Shown here: piece after piece, positions 23,119 through 35,931 of the stretch
How the letters are laid out: each line of letters starts with the position of its first letter
How positions within the stretch are numbered: position 1 is the stretch's first letter
From: Pinus tabuliformis
Taxonomy: Eukaryota; Streptophyta; Pinopsida; Pinales; Pinaceae
NCBI GenBank assembly: GCA_031772625.1
Contig: CM062808.1
Location: 471,197,655-471,261,654 of the forward strand
Length of the DNA stretch: 64,000 nucleotides
Reading direction: 5' to 3'
Notes under the pieces: generated by a model
Databases searched by the model: none
Told to the model about the DNA's origin: nothing
What the model saw: the letters and a program-made list of their open reading frames with translations, nothing else
Program-made: the position numbers and the translations under genes

Positions 23119-25037
23119 AGACTAGAATGCAACTAAACCTAAACTCTAATCTATCTAACTAGAAGGATAGGATAATGTAAAGTATAATATCCCATGCAAC
23201 CACAAGAGTTTCTCTTGACATGCAAGTAGAAATATATAAACCATTAGTGATAATATAAAATAAAAAATACTTTCCTGAATCGCTTGCACATAAAGATGAA
23301 GGTCACGTCTACAGGAAGAAAAGTGTGATATAACAACCTGCTTTAACTAGCTTTCAACTTTACCTTGTTTATTATAACAATGATCATACAAACCTTGAAG
23401 GTTTCTTGCGAATGTACATTCATCCATTTTTTCAGTCTCAACAAACATCAAGAAAGGTTGAAAGTTATTATTAGCAACAAAGCTTTCTAAGTACAATTAT
23501 TCTAACCATTCAACGATTAGATCACGATAGTCAGAACAACCCATTTGAAAATCTTGAAATCCTTGGGAGGATGAACTTTGAATCAACACAACCAAATTAT
23601 AAATAGAATCTTGTGAGGGAAATTTGGTCTAATCTTTGTTTAGAAAAAAATTCAACATCATGATGACTTGACATAACCATCAATAAAAGTTGAAGTGCCT
23701 CAAATTCTCAATAGGTAACTAAACATTTTAGATAATAAATCATAAGGATCAATGGACTTGATAAGATCAATGGATGTAAAACAACTATCATCAGATGTAC
23801 TGGGAGGAAAATAATTAATTGAGTGAAAGTTATTAAAACCATTATTATGATTAGATGTGTGGATTGGCAAAATGTTCTCAATTCTCTATTGGTTCCTCTT
23901 GTAATCGATTACACATTAGACTAGGAACACGATAAATTTTAGGATTAAAACAATTTTTGGCATTGTAAATACGGAAAACCAATCATGATACAAGTCTGAC
24001 AACATATTAGAAGCATGTGTCAAATCATATCCAACATTCACATCGATGTGAGAAATTAGTTTGTCAGCACACAGAATTTACTCCACTAGATAATTCAAGC
24101 ATTGAATGACACTCAAGATGATTGATTGTGCAAAAAAAAATGATTAACTTCATAACATACACGAGAGATAAGAAACTGATCATTCACGGAATATTTTTAT
24201 AGGGAGAAATCTTTCAGCTAATGATAATTTAAAAGGCAAGTTTCAAATTTGTGTACATCCATGAAATAAATGCATTCCAACCCTATATTTGATACAAGGG
24301 ATTTGCATGAATAAGAGTTAACCAAACAAGAATCTTCCATCCGATCAGAGAATATATCTGAAGGATTAAGAGAATTAACTTGGAAATGTTGAAAATCCTT
24401 CAAGAGTGAGCTTAAATACATTGAAAAAATGTTGAGAAAATAATTATGTGAGAACATTCAAATCTAACCTAGTTCAGGGACCTCATAAAGATGCGAGAAC
24501 ACATAACCTTCAACTAAAGCTAAAGTGCCTCAAATTCCTATCAAGTACCTAAAATTTCAAGTGTTGAATGATTAAATAAGCATCGCCAGGTCAACATTTG
24601 TGTGAATACAACTATCATAAATTGTTTTAGCAAGGTTTAATTTTAATGACATCATTCATAACTTCTACTCTGTAGAAATCATAATTAGAGAACATTCTTG
24701 GGAGAGAGCATCTTTATAATTTATGGATTTTATATTTGTTAGCTTTAACTTTGTTATTTCCTTAGTGAAGTTAGAAGATGGAGAAACATGAAGAATCAAT
24801 TGCATCAGCTACAATCGAAGAGAACAATCATGACTAATTAAGATAAATCCATAATATATATCAAAATAGAGAAAAAAGGTTGTAGCAATGAGATATGTAA
24901 TTATATAATAAAGTGTAATGATTCTATATCTGTCTATATAGTTAGTCAATGAGAGTCCTAAAAGTAATAGCAACTATTTACTGGTAATTAAATAAATTAT
25001 GCAAGTAAACACGAGGATCCACCGAGCATACACACAA
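23119..25037. other. AT-rich remnant, probably 3' part of element G
   Basis: The stretch is very AT-rich. Short minus-strand open pieces (for example 24218-24457) have acidic, serine-rich character like the fragments at 25038-26607. This suggests a decayed continuation of the same minus-strand protein. No domain or terminal repeat is recognisable. Confidence 0.35.
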
Positions 25038-26055
25038 TTATAGTGTAGTATTATGAATTAGATAAGAGTTTCTCGAATCAACAGTTTCATCGAATGTCAC
25101 AACATCACCAAATATATTACCCAAATTGTAATAAAGATGTTCAATGATTACTACATCATCTTCTTCATCATGGGCAATCATAGCACCTTGTGTGGATTTG
25201 AGATATAACTCATCGGAGTGAAACTTGGAAGAACATGATATATCAGTTGATTCATTACACAAATCTTGACACAAGGGTTAGTGAGATGAGGGAGAAATTC
25301 CTATCAAATCATATTCCTAATCAAAGCTTTGAAAATCTAAGTCTTCTTGAGAAAACAAGAGATCATCCAATGTATTTGGGAATTCATTACCACATATATC
25401 ACTAGAGTCATTGTCATCATGTGATGGTTTCCTAAGGATTCATTTTGGTTAAGGGATTCTATCTCACTTGACTAATTATCAAAATCATGACATTATTGAT
25501 CAACTAATAATGTAGAAGCACTATTTTTACATAGAGGAATTTGAAAAAGGAAAGAAATATGGAATGAGTCACCATTTTTCTCCTCTAACTTTGAGATATA
25601 TCTAGCTCATACTTGATCACCATTTGAACTAGAAAATTGAGAATCAAGAGTGTCTGAAGAAAATGGTGATGAAGAAGATTGATCGAAAAAATTAAGGTAC
25701 AATGAGCCATGAGGCGTATATGATAAAGGATGACATGTATCCCTTAAAGAAGCAATATTTTCAATCATATCATATTCAAGACTTAAATTATGCATGTTAG
25801 TTTCACCTCGAGAAATCATGGGATCAACCTTTTCCTCAGGCTCCGTGAACTTATTAGGAAATTAAAAGTTTTCCTAGATAAGATATGGACCATGGGAAGG
25901 AAATGAAGGTGGGATGAGTGGATCAATGATTTTATTTTCAAATTTCCCAATATCAAGATCGATATGAGGGACCACCTTATTTGGTAATGAGAAAGGAGAA
26001 GGAGAAGGGACAAAACAGGTAGCAGGTTCCTCCTTTGAAATTGGAGGTGCCTCAT
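25038..26055 (-). pseudogene. Element G C-terminal Gag-like fragments
   Basis: Three overlapping open pieces (25816-26055, 25607-25819, 25038-25274) lie downstream of the capsid-like fragment on the same strand but in different frames. Two are acidic and serine-rich, for example AHDEEDDVVIIEHLYYN in the last one. I see no enzymatic motif. They probably represent a long, now frameshifted, disordered tail. Confidence 0.4.
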
Positions 26056-26085
26056 GATTGATTTAAGTTAGAAGAGAAAAAAAAT

Positions 26086-26607
26086 TCAGGGATCATATTC
26101 AAATTGTTTCAAGGAGATTCGAACCAAACACTGAAAAGTTTCACCCGTGAAATCCGACTCCACATCTTCTTTGGAAAAATCATAACAAAGATGAAGAAAT
26201 TGACCAAGAAAAACTTCTAGCAATTCATTAGGTTTAATTCTAAGTTGATAAATACTTTTTGACACATATTTATAATTATGCCTGTCAAAATATTGATGAA
26301 TCTCTTTGAAAAGTTGTTCAAACAAATGAATAGAAGCAGCTAGTAAGGTGTGACACCATTGCTCAACATGACCTTCAAGTACGAGGGTGAATAATTTACA
26401 AGAAACATCTTCACAATTCACTTCAAGAGAATCACAAAACTTAAGAAACAAAAGTGTATACTCAGTTATGGATATTCCACCCTCACCATCAAACTTTAAT
26501 TGAGACAACATAAAAATTAGTTTCACAGGGATTGCAATATTTTCTCTATTAGAAAAGAATCTTAGGATTATGATTTGGGAATGAGCCACTGAAGATGAAA
26601 TATTCAA
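26086..26607 (-). pseudogene. gag: Element G capsid-like Gag fragment (minus strand)
   Basis: This 173-residue fragment has the retrotransposon capsid pattern. It opens with a glycine-containing segment (LKFDGEGGISITEYTLLF), then EDVSCKLFTLVLEGHVEQW, where the Trp ends a helix. A segment of FEQLFKEIHQYFDRH type follows, then NELLEVFLGQFLHL. These are the usual landmarks of the gag family in plants. No protease or polymerase follows, so G is either truncated or a gag-only element. It has no clear relation to A. Confidence 0.65.
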
Positions 26608-27310
26608 AATAGAATCAACGAGCTCATCTTGTCACATGCCCTTCTTCTAGTGGCAATTGTTGATGGTGTTAAAAGTCTGCCAACATAGGGGATATCCCCG
26701 TTATGAAGTCCCAACTAGACCTCACAACGTTTGGGATAGGAGCCCCATCTGGGAATTCTGTCCAGCCACCATTATATTGATCTTAAATATTTTCCTTCGT
26801 TTCAATTATCAACACAAGAGAGTATGCAAATAATTTTGTGATAAGAAAGTGAGTTAACTTTATGAAACACCAATTTCAATGCATACAAAGAACTTGCATG
26901 GATGATAAAAGAAAGAGTCAGACTTTTAAATAAAAGTAATTGTACTATCATAATAAAGGAACACATGATCATAGAAAGAATCATTAATTAACCCATGAAA
27001 TAGTTCACAAAGTAACAATGATCATGAAAGCAAGTAATAATGCACATTCAACAAGATATATACCAAAGCCAACAAAACAATTTATTTTCATTAATATGTA
27101 TGAACACAAACATATACCATAAACATTAAAAGAATAGTATTACAACATCCATGATACATGCATGAAAGTGCGTCAGCTCTAAGAGGTTCAAGATATTAAG
27201 TGAAAGTTCAAAGTACACAATTACAATGATGCAACACTAGAAATGATATTCTCTCCTATGCCAAACTAGAGAAGCCAAGGTGAAAATTCCTTTTGATTTA
27301 ACTACGAGGG

Positions 27311-27320
27311 TTTATTTATA
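27311..27320 (-). promoter_or_regulatory. TATA box on the minus strand, element G
   Basis: On the minus strand this reads TATAAATAAA. It lies about 700 bases upstream of the capsid fragment, which fits an LTR transcript start and leader. Confidence 0.55.
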
Positions 27321-27330
27321 ACCAGTGAGG

Positions 27331-27425
27331 TGACCTTTCACCTCACTTGTGACTTTTGACCTCCCTCATGACTCTTGAGCTCCCATATGACTTTTGAGCT
27401 CTTACATGACTCTTGGACTACCTAG
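27331..27425 (-). repeat. Five 19-bp tandem repeats with TGAC cores upstream of the TATA box
   Basis: Units start at 27331, 27350, 27369, 27388 and 27407. Each begins TGAC on the plus strand, and the middle three or four share TGACTYTTGA. A weaker sixth unit may start at 27426. On the minus strand the array lies 10-115 bases upstream of the TATA box, the classic place for enhancer repeats. The TTGAC/GTCAA cores match the plant W-box, the binding site of WRKY factors. The array is seen directly; factor binding is inference. Confidence 0.7.
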
Positions 27426-27721
27426 TGATTATTTTCATTCCATGTGTCACCCTTGGGCTTCCACACATTTTACATTTTCCAATTTTATAAATTACATAAT
27501 TACATTTCACCAATAATGTGGAAAAAATACATGATAAAAAACAACACTCTTGTGTTGACACTTTGAAGAGATACAACTTGGTGACTAGGACATAAGACTT
27601 CACTATAATGCATTGATGCCAAGTTATTTTCTTTGCTACTATGTCTTCAACTCTTCATGATTGATATGATATGTGCTTCATCTTCACCCTCCAAATGGTC
27701 AAGATAATTTTTGGAACCTTC

Positions 27722-30653
27722 TATTGTCGCTCCCAGAGATAGCCTCAGATTGCTTACAAGACTAGTGCCTGAGCACATCTAGATTTGGAGTGTCTCGAAT
27801 GATTCTCGATAAAAGGGAGACCTCACAAATAGTTTATATATATATAAGAGAATGGGTTGGTTCATTCATCTAAAGGAGTAAGACATGGATTTCAGGTATT
27901 TCTTCACATGTACAAATCACATCAATATATGCATGAAATAGTGGAGGCTGAGTGGTTCAAGGACTTATAGTTTAATAAGCTTTTTTAGAGAAAATGAGAG
28001 AGGATAAGGAGAAAAAGCAACTCATCAAATAGAGCTTAAGGCATCAAGAATTCTACACTTAACACAAAGAGCTTGAGGCATTTCTATACTTATTTGAGTT
28101 ACAAGTAGGTGTAATGGATAAGAGAGGGATTGAATGCTATGATTCATGTAGCGCAAATTTAAAGATATAATTTCAATAATCTGTATAGTCACATGCATTA
28201 ACAATGTCGATACAAATGAATCTGTGACAAACTTATAGGCACATGCATTAACATATCTATACAAATGAATCTATGAGGAAGCTTCAAATATTTCTAGTAG
28301 CTATGATTGCATGAGTTCAAAGAAGAAACATGAACATAATGTGTTTTAACAGAGGGATAACATATTGTAATACTTGAAGGAGGAATCACCACCATTTCAT
28401 CATATTCTCAAAGATCTGTATTATGAATTTATACAGTCTGAAAATAACATGTAGAGTTTTCTTTAGGATTTCTGAACCTTTGTTAAGTGTTTCTTCCCCC
28501 TATTTATCTACAGAGGGTAGCATGGACATTAATTACAACAAAAATATCTTTGGCTAAGTCTCAGATGTTAGGTTGACTAGCTGTCTCAGCCAGGAATGTC
28601 TCTGTGGCCCAAAAACATTACAGAATTAATTGCCTCATTGAAAGGAGGCACATTACATGATAGTAAATAAGTAAACAATAAAATGGAAATGTAAATGAAA
28701 TATCTTTGTGCCCATCCCTATGATTTCCTCTACTTTCGATTGCAGTTCGCTCCTTGTATGGCCTCTTGTGTTGCTTTAACCGACTCCTGTCACTTCTGAC
28801 TTTACTTCTTCAACCATTCATTCTTTGAAGATGGGAGTGAGTGCCATTAGTTTCATGCACCAACATTGAAGCAGGAGAACCTGGGGTGGTAGTTCGTCTT
28901 CTATTTGTATGGGACACCATGCCTGATAATTAAATCCTCCCAAGCTACTGAGTCCCTTTTCACTCCTGTCGGCACTGACCCTAATTTTGTGTCACAATGG
29001 GCCTTTATAGATCATCCCATGTCGAGTTTGAATGCACCACCTATTTTCTTAAAAGCCACAGCTCCCGACCCATCACGCCTTTAAAGCTCGGCAAAACACT
29101 ATCGGCACCCTGATATGCCTGATAATGCATTCATGGTGTAATACAGAGGAATTTCCTGTGCTGGCCCTTCTCACTATAACCTCACGAAACAAGCGAGTTC
29201 TGATCCCCCTTGGCCCCTTATGATTCAACCCCTTTTCCTTCATGTGACCAAGAGCTATGACTAGGTGCTTAGTCCTCGGGCACTAAGGCTATTGAACAAC
29301 CTGTTGGGGGCCTTTATATGAAATCGCGCATACTGACGACTTATAACATTTTACCTTTAATTTTTCCCCTTGACATTGCGATCATTGATCTGCAGGATTG
29401 GGCCCACCCGAGGTATCGCAATCGCAGTACAAGAGAGGAATCCCCTTTACCTCCTTTCATAGCGCTGGCCAATTGTCGAGATGCGAAATCCTCATAACGT
29501 ATAACACATAATAGGTCGCATCTAGCAGGGTGTTCACATATCGCAATCGCAAGTTGGGAGAGATAGACCCCTTCACCTCTTTTCATAGCATAGGTCGACT
29601 GTCCGGAGGCGAAGTCTTCATATGATATGACAAATAAAATATCGCATCCGAGAGGATCCCCCGCATATCACAATCGCAAGATTGGAGGGACTATGGTGGA
29701 GGAGGGCCTTGAATTGTGCGATCGCCGATATGTGATTTGCGATGGGTGACATCATCACTACCACGTGTCACCCTATGACATGTCCCTTTTTTTGCATTGA
29801 TTTTATTTGTTAAATATTTTTGACTTTCCTCAGTGATTTAACATTATATCAACACTTCCCCACATCACGACCTATTTAAACCCAGTCCTGTTTAACATTG
29901 TTGATCCCCGATTTGTGAGAAATCTGATATGCGGGATCAACCATATTTTTCCACGTGTCCCCCCAAGAATAGAGAGAAAGGGGCTACCTGCCCTTGGTTT
30001 TTTCTTGCTTTTCTTTGTTAATCTTTTTCTCGATGCTTTACACTATTATCGCAATATTGCAAGTTTTTTAGAGGGTACCCCTGTTGATCCATCGATTCAC
30101 CAACTGCGATGAACTCCCAGGGCCCTTCGATTGCCGATAAGTCTGGTCCTGTCGATATTATATTTTTGATATCGATGATCGACGATTTCCATGGCCAAGT
30201 GCCTATGTGCCACCCCTTTGCACCTGCGATCACCAATATGTGATATCAGCACTCTACGTCGTGACCCGATGATATGCCCATTAAGCCGATGGATTGGACC
30301 CAACGATATGTGAATTGCGATATCAGCAATCAACCGATTGTAAATTTTGATGTCTTCCTCTTTGGTGTTGCTTCAGTAATTCCCGATTTGTGATTTGCAA
30401 TGAGCCCGACCCTTAGCCATTTCTCCTTTGTTCTGTGGCTTTGAAATGGGTATCTTTAATTGCTCTAACTTTTGATCCAGGAGTCGATTTTCGGACTTCT
30501 ATATATCGTTGGAAAGCTTGTTCAAAGCACTATGAAATGGAGAGGGTCTGATGTGGCATTGAGTTCTTTTGTGGCCTGGAATATGGCTTCAAAATTCACT
30601 ACTCTTTGACAACTTTGATCAACTGAAAACTCATAATGTAGTGAATGACAACA
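27722..30653 (-). repeat. Element D 3' LTR (2,932 bp)
   Basis: It matches 48647-51473 along its length, with large indels. About 310 bases near 27968-28285 are absent from the other LTR. That extra piece contains an imperfect direct repeat of about 50 bases (near 28190 and 28240). The outer terminus reads TA where TG is expected. A minus-strand TTTAAATAGG near 29870 is a candidate TATA box, with the equivalent near 50670. Confidence 0.85.
29414..29700. repeat. Three tandem units of about 125 bp inside the D LTR
   Basis: Units begin at 29414, 29539 and 29666 with tatcgcaatcgc or a one-base variant. They continue with similar phrases (cctcctttcatagc, gcgaa, catatgatatgacaaataa-like). The other LTR has the same three units beginning near 50044, 50168 and 50297. 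The array therefore existed before this insertion and belongs to the element family. Confidence 0.75.
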
Positions 30654-31694
30654 TTGGCTCGAACTAAGGACAATGCCTTGCTGAAAATGTGCTAAGAACC
30701 TACAGACCATTAGCCTTCCTTTCTGTTAGATCCTAAATTTTCCTTAGGCTGAAGGAAGGCAAAATTTAGGATAACCATAAACCACGCTCAGTCTGGTAGC
30801 TAGCCCTACCAGAACAGGAGAGGGATCTCTCTGGGTCAAACTCAGTAAAAATACACAATAGGGTCTGAGATGACTCAAGATGAACACTGATTTTAGGATA
30901 GTAAACAAATATGAAAGAGGCAAATTTATTGAATGACTAAATTTTCTGGGGTGTATGGGACAAATGACTGCCTAAGCTGAGAAATTAAAACAAAGACACA
31001 GAGTGTTTCATGAGGCAAGATAGGCAGGAAGTTTAGCAATCAAATTTGAAATATTATGGAGTGGAAAGACTGTTGAGAGGCTAAAAAGGGCATATGTAAT
31101 GAATCCTTTTCAGACAGAAGAAAACACACAGAACATGAATGCTTTCACAAGGCAGAGCAAATAACTGGATTCTACCTCTCATACTTAAAAGCATTCAATC
31201 AGAAGTGATTATGAAGGAATGGTAAACATAACAAGGTACATATGAAATAGAGAACAAACACATTGCTAAACCCATACCACAGGGATCTCCTGAATCAGAG
31301 CTGCATTATTTTATTAATCTCCTGGCCAAAGCTGTACAATGAAAGTGTTGGGTTTTTCCTCCACACTATTCCCAGAAATTCCCACCCTTTACAAATGCTT
31401 TTTCATACAATAAATAAACTCTGCTATGAGCAAATAGATCAACCAAAATGGGGAGTTGTTACAACTAAAATCATGAGGATAGAAGAAGAGTTGTCCATCT
31501 TTTCTAAAGACAAAACAGTGTTACATTATTACACTTGAAACTTTTGATGACCAATGAAAAGCGAAAACTGTAGCTGTAGATCCCTTGGAGTCGCAACTGA
31601 AGACAAAAATAGACCATATGTTCCTGTTTCTCTGCTATGACAGGTGTCTTTGTTTTAAATGTAGGCATTCAGTCTGTGACTGTTCACTTTCCTT

Positions 31695-32225
31695 TTACAT
31701 GGGCCGTTTGAATAAAACTAATTTTTTAATAAAAATACCCTTTAAACTAAAATTCCGCCTTGAATAAAGGGAACCGCTAATTCCATCTGCAATCACCAGC
31801 GAACACCTATCCAACAAGATTCGCAACTGGATGTCCAAGGTTGCAAAACTAACCAAGGAAAAGTCTTCATTGACCCCACACAACGCCTTGGTGAGTTTTC
31901 TAACGAGGATGCTAATATTGTTGTAAATATGACAAATCTTGCACATCTGTGTAGAGTTGAAAACGAGATCTCTATAACTCTCGGACATTATAATGGACTG
32001 AGAGTAACCTTCCATACAGTTTTGAGAGTTAGCCAAAACAATGATCCGGAGATTTGATTCCACCATATTATGTGTAGCATTTAAAAATGGCCAAGATAAC
32101 CGCCTTAGCTTCAGATTCGACTTCCCAGCATCAGAGGATGTTTCCAAAATTAGTATATTCAATGGAGGATGAACGTCTGAGTTTGGTTCATATGTCGAGA
32201 TAGAGTACGCTTGCACAGAGGTCAT
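31695..32225 (-). CDS. Uncharacterised 176-codon frame in the 3' region of D
   Basis: This is the longest open frame in the non-coding 3' part of D. The sequence has ordinary amino acid composition (LRRLSWPFLNATHNMVESN, later KLTKALCGVNEDFSLVSFATL) and no retroelement motif. It could be a captured host exon, an extra element gene or chance. Flanking direct repeats near 32189-32277 overlap its start. I do not recognise it, and confidence that it is or was expressed is low. Confidence 0.3.
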   Translation of the reverse strand: MTSVQAYSISTYEPNSDVHPPLNILILETSSDAGKSNLKLRRLSWPFLNATHNMVESNLRIIVLANSQNCMEGYSQSIIMSESYRDLVFNSTQMCKICHIYNNISILVRKLTKALCGVNEDFSLVSFATLDIQLRILLDRCSLVIADGISGSLYSRRNFSLKGIFIKKLVLFKRPM

Positions 32226-32940
32226 GACTTCATTCCATATGTCAAGACACAGTATGTTTGCACCGAGATCATGACTTCCCTTATTATATTGAGACTATGA
32301 ACATATGACTGAGATCTTAGACTTTATAATTATGCTGTGTCTGTCTATCTTTGACACCCTCATTGTTATTTCGTGACTATGTACCGGGGCAAATACTGCA
32401 TTCAATTGTGACTTCATTCCAAATTTTCAAGAGTTTGTTTCATAGCTATCAAGAGATGGTGACTGAGATGTCACATGATCCTTTATCACAGGTATGCAGT
32501 GACTTTGATCCTAAGATTATTATCATTATGGAGGAGACAAAGCATTGAGACATGGATGCCTGAACAACATTTGCGTGGAATTATGGCTGCCAAGACAAAA
32601 AAAAAAAAATTACTTCACTACAACAGAGTGTCGAGATCATGCTTGCATGACACTGTTGTACCCATCGAAGATCATAGAATCCTTCTTCCATCGAAACATT
32701 GTAACCTTGCCTTCATGAGAGATCTATTTATCTATTGTGCCATCGAAGCCTCAGAACTGCATCCAAATTTTTCTTGCTCTGACTCTAAGTTCACACACCA
32801 ATTTAAGATCATCATTTATCAATATACCACCAGACAGCTATTACTAAACCAACATGGAGTGAGAAGAGTTGAGTGATTTGATTTTGGCAAAGCAACGATA
32901 AAAAATTTGATTGTCTGCCTTGTGCACCGTGCATTAGGCT

Positions 32941-33033
32941 CAATGCGTCGCATGTCCTAGATGCACCGCGCCCGTGAGTTTTTACATTGTGCAGAGGCGC
33001 CCAATGCGTCGCGCTCCTCGAGTGCGCCGCGCC
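32941..33033. repeat. GC-rich 32-bp motif repeated with 61-bp period
   Basis: Copies at 32941-32972 and 33002-33033 share caatgcgtcgc, a central cct and ccgcgcc, with about five differences. This small island is rich in CG in a region that otherwise has almost none. Confidence 0.7.
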
Positions 33034-33955
33034 AGGATTTCACACACAATTTCAACCTTCAGACCAACCTTTTGATTCTTTCACAATTTGGTTCGGCTTT
33101 TTTGAGGACTTGTTTGCAAATGAACCATTTAAACATAAAAATATTTCATATACATAAAGAATCTTGATTTCATTTGGCAAATTCTCTTTCCAATAATGTA
33201 GAACTTTGGCACTTTGAACTTTTCAAAGGTGAACTCTGTTTTTCATTTCCATCTGACTTTCTGTCTTAAATGATGGCTCCTTCTTGGTTGATTTTTTGCA
33301 GAGATTATGGCATTAGATTTCGGCGAAAGATAACCAGAGGCTGCATTCGAAGTACTCCATGATGGAAGATTTTAAAATACAAATTTATTACAAAAACAAA
33401 TTTGGCGATTTCTTCTCCAAAACAGAGTTTTGGAGAAGAATCATCTTCGAGCATTACTGATGATGAAACTCTTGAAATAAGAGACTTATTGAACCTTCCT
33501 CTGGCCTGCAAGTATTATTGAAGCACTTTGAGAACAACAATTTGCAAACCCTAGACCTAATGACCAAGTTGAATCTTTGCTTATCAAGCGATAAAAACAA
33601 GACTGTAAATGATTTCAAGATTGTCTTAATGAACTTTAATAAACAGAGCTAAGCCAGCAGGACATGGCATAAGCGGTAAATGAGTGACCAGGTCCTTCCG
33701 TCAGAATATGGCATGGCCCATAACGGAGTGCAACTAGACTGGAATGGATTAGACACCCGAAAATGAAATGCAGAAAGAGTTTTGATCTCTGATGGAGGAC
33801 TGACAAGACCGACTCTAACACTTTCAATGGGAACAGAGTCATTTTTAAACAAACTATAATTATGTGCAAATGGACTTTCTAAGATAAACTGAAAATTACA
33901 TATAACAATTACAATACACACACTGATATTTATAATGGGTGTAAGACAGGTACCT

Positions 33956-35346
33956 CGTGTTTTGAAAATAGAGTTTAAGGAATTGACCATTTACTGGAAG
34001 TTCTAGAGATTCACCATTTAAATTACCAAGAATGTATGTGTCATTTCCTCTTTCTTCTGCAAACTTGAAAGGGCCAAACCATAGTGGGTCGAATTTTCCA
34101 AATTTTCCTTTGTCTTCCCATCGTACATCCCAGCAGAGAACTAAACCTCCTAATTGAAGCGGTCAATCCTTAGCTTCTTATCAAATAAGGATTTCATCTT
34201 TTGCTGGTAATTTGACAATTTGGGCCCCACCTGTTCGCTATTCTCATGAATCTCAACCAACTGATTTATCCTTCGCGTTAAGGCACTTGGATCTTCCTCT
34301 GCTTCTTGTAGTAATATTGCCATTGACATTACTAATTGGATCGGGAATACTGCATCCTTACCATACACTAGCTCAAAAGGTGATTTCCCTGTAGATCTTT
34401 TAGGAGTTACTCGGTTGGCCCATAGGGAAAACTTCAGTTGGTAATCCTAGTTCCTCTAATTTTCGACAATGGTCTTCTTCATCACCCTCACCACAATTTT
34501 GTTTGAGAACTCAACCAAGCCATTACCTTGAGGATAGTATGTAGTGTAGTGCCCAATGACGCTATTGAATTTATGGAAGAAGTTAGTGAACTTGGCAGAT
34601 TTGAAGACCTGAGAATTATCAGTGATAATTTTGAAGGGGCAACCGAAGTGTGATAGTATGTTCTCCTCCATAAATTTGATCACCACTGAGTCTGTAGCAT
34701 TTCTAGTTGGGACGACCTCTACCCACTTGGTGAAATAATCCGTGGCCATCAATATCCACTTGTGTTGGCCACTGAATGGTGGGTTTATTTCTCCTATGAA
34801 ATATAGACCCCACTATCTGAAAGGATCTTCCACATGTACTGGAATTAGGGGGAGAGGAGAAAGCTTTTTCCTCTCAGCAAACATTTGGCACTTCTGACAT
34901 GACCTGACCTGGGAATGAACATTTCCAAATAGAGTAGGCCAATAGAATCCTACCTTGAGGATTTTATGTGTTGTGGTCTTGTAGCTGTAGTTTATTCCAC
35001 AAACTCCTCCGTGAAAATCCTCAATCACCTTATGGGTTTCTTCCTCTACCAAACATAGTAGTAATACTCCCACAGAGTCCTTCCAGTAGAGTATACCATT
35101 GGATATGATGCATTTTTGTGCTTGCAATCTTAGACTTAGGTATTTGGATTTATCTAGCCCCAATGGGCACCTCAGGAATAAGAGATAACGAACTATGTTC
35201 TTATACCAGGATGATCCCTCATATTTGGCATAGATTTTCTGCTCAGATGTTTTAATTCCACTCTGATGATCCTCTGGTCTGCCTTCCTCTGTGATCAGGT
35301 TTATACCTAAAGCTTGGAAATTAGATTCGGATAAAACCTTGGCCAA
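33956..35346 (-). pseudogene. pol: Element D integrase (broken)
   Basis: Read on the minus strand, the zinc module has paired His residues in HGGVCGINYSYKTTTHKI and then CQKCQMF near 34880. The catalytic core keeps the second Asp (IITDNSQVFKS) and the Glu (GNGLVEFSNK). The first Asp position reads GLYFIGE, so Asp has become Tyr. A TAG just before it replaces an expected Gln. The C-terminal part at 34150-34368 and the GPY/F module (PLWFGPFKFAEE, near 34060) complete the domain to about 33,960. Loss of the first catalytic residue plus stops make it inactive. Confidence 0.88.
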
Positions 35347-35490
35347 CCCCTAACCTTTAATGAGCTTGGTAGGATTTATTTCTAGCTCATATTCTTGTAT
35401 TTTAGGTATCCACCTACCCCTTTTTCCTTCGATGTCTCCTTGCACCAGGATGTCCTTGACTGATGTCATTGGGACAAATGCTGTGATTTT

Positions 35491-35874
35491 TTATTGTAGC
35501 ACATACATATGAAATTCCTTCAAAGCCTTGACTAGTGTATAGGCTTGTCTCTCCAGGATGTTATATTTCAGCGTAGCATCCCTCAGAACTTGGCTGAAGA
35601 AGGCGATGGGCTGTTCATAACCATATTTATTTTTATGTAGCATCACTGTGGCAATAGTATGTGGAGAGGCGAAAGAAAATATGTAGAAAGGCACTGAATA
35701 GTTGGGGCTGACTAGTACCAGGGCTTCAGCTAAATCCTCTTTAATTCTAATGAAAGAATCTCTAGGGGCAGGGCTCCACTTGACTTCATTCTCCTTCTTA
35801 AGCATGTTTGTAATACCATTGAAAATTTCTACATAGTTGGGTATGAACCTCCTTAAGAAAATAATTTTCCCCAA
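35491..35874 (-). pseudogene. pol: Element D native RNase H, degenerate
   Basis: The connection segment FLRRFIPNYVEIFNGIT is followed by the position where gypsy RNase H has TDAS. Here it reads FYIFSFASPHTIATVML, without the first catalytic Asp. The rest of the fold (EQPIAFFSQVLRDATLKYNILERQ-like) is preserved. In lineages with a second RNase H the native one is known to lose activity and act as a structural connection, which fits this copy. Confidence 0.85.
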
Positions 35875-35931
35875 AAAGGCTTGGAGTTATTTCTTATTCC
35901 TGGGAAGAGAAATACTACTGATGGCTTTGAC

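Larger units (their letters stand above)
26667..27716 (-). repeat. Probable 5' LTR of element G (minus strand), cut by element D
   Basis: The position upstream of the capsid fragment, the minus-strand TATA box at 27311-27320 and the tandem repeats upstream of it suggest an LTR promoter. A plus-strand tgttaaaag at 26667 would be the LTR's 3' end read on the minus strand. Element D is inserted at 27721, so the 5' end of this LTR would lie to the right of 51478. I found no partner LTR, so this call rests on promoter structure alone. Confidence 0.4.
30654..33955 (-). other. Element D non-coding 3' region
   Basis: About 3.3 kb lies between the end of integrase and the 3' LTR. It holds a 176-codon minus frame (31695-32225), two short tandem structures (32189-32277 and 32941-33033) and no retroelement enzyme. 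A purine-rich tract on the minus strand at about 30713-30725 (agaaaggaagg) sits some 60 bases from the LTR instead of next to it, so the polypurine tract is not certain. Confidence 0.5.

Noticed and set aside
29414..29700. CRISPR-like array in the D LTR
   Set aside because: There are only three units of 125 bp, similar throughout and with no spacer/repeat alternation, in a plant retroelement.
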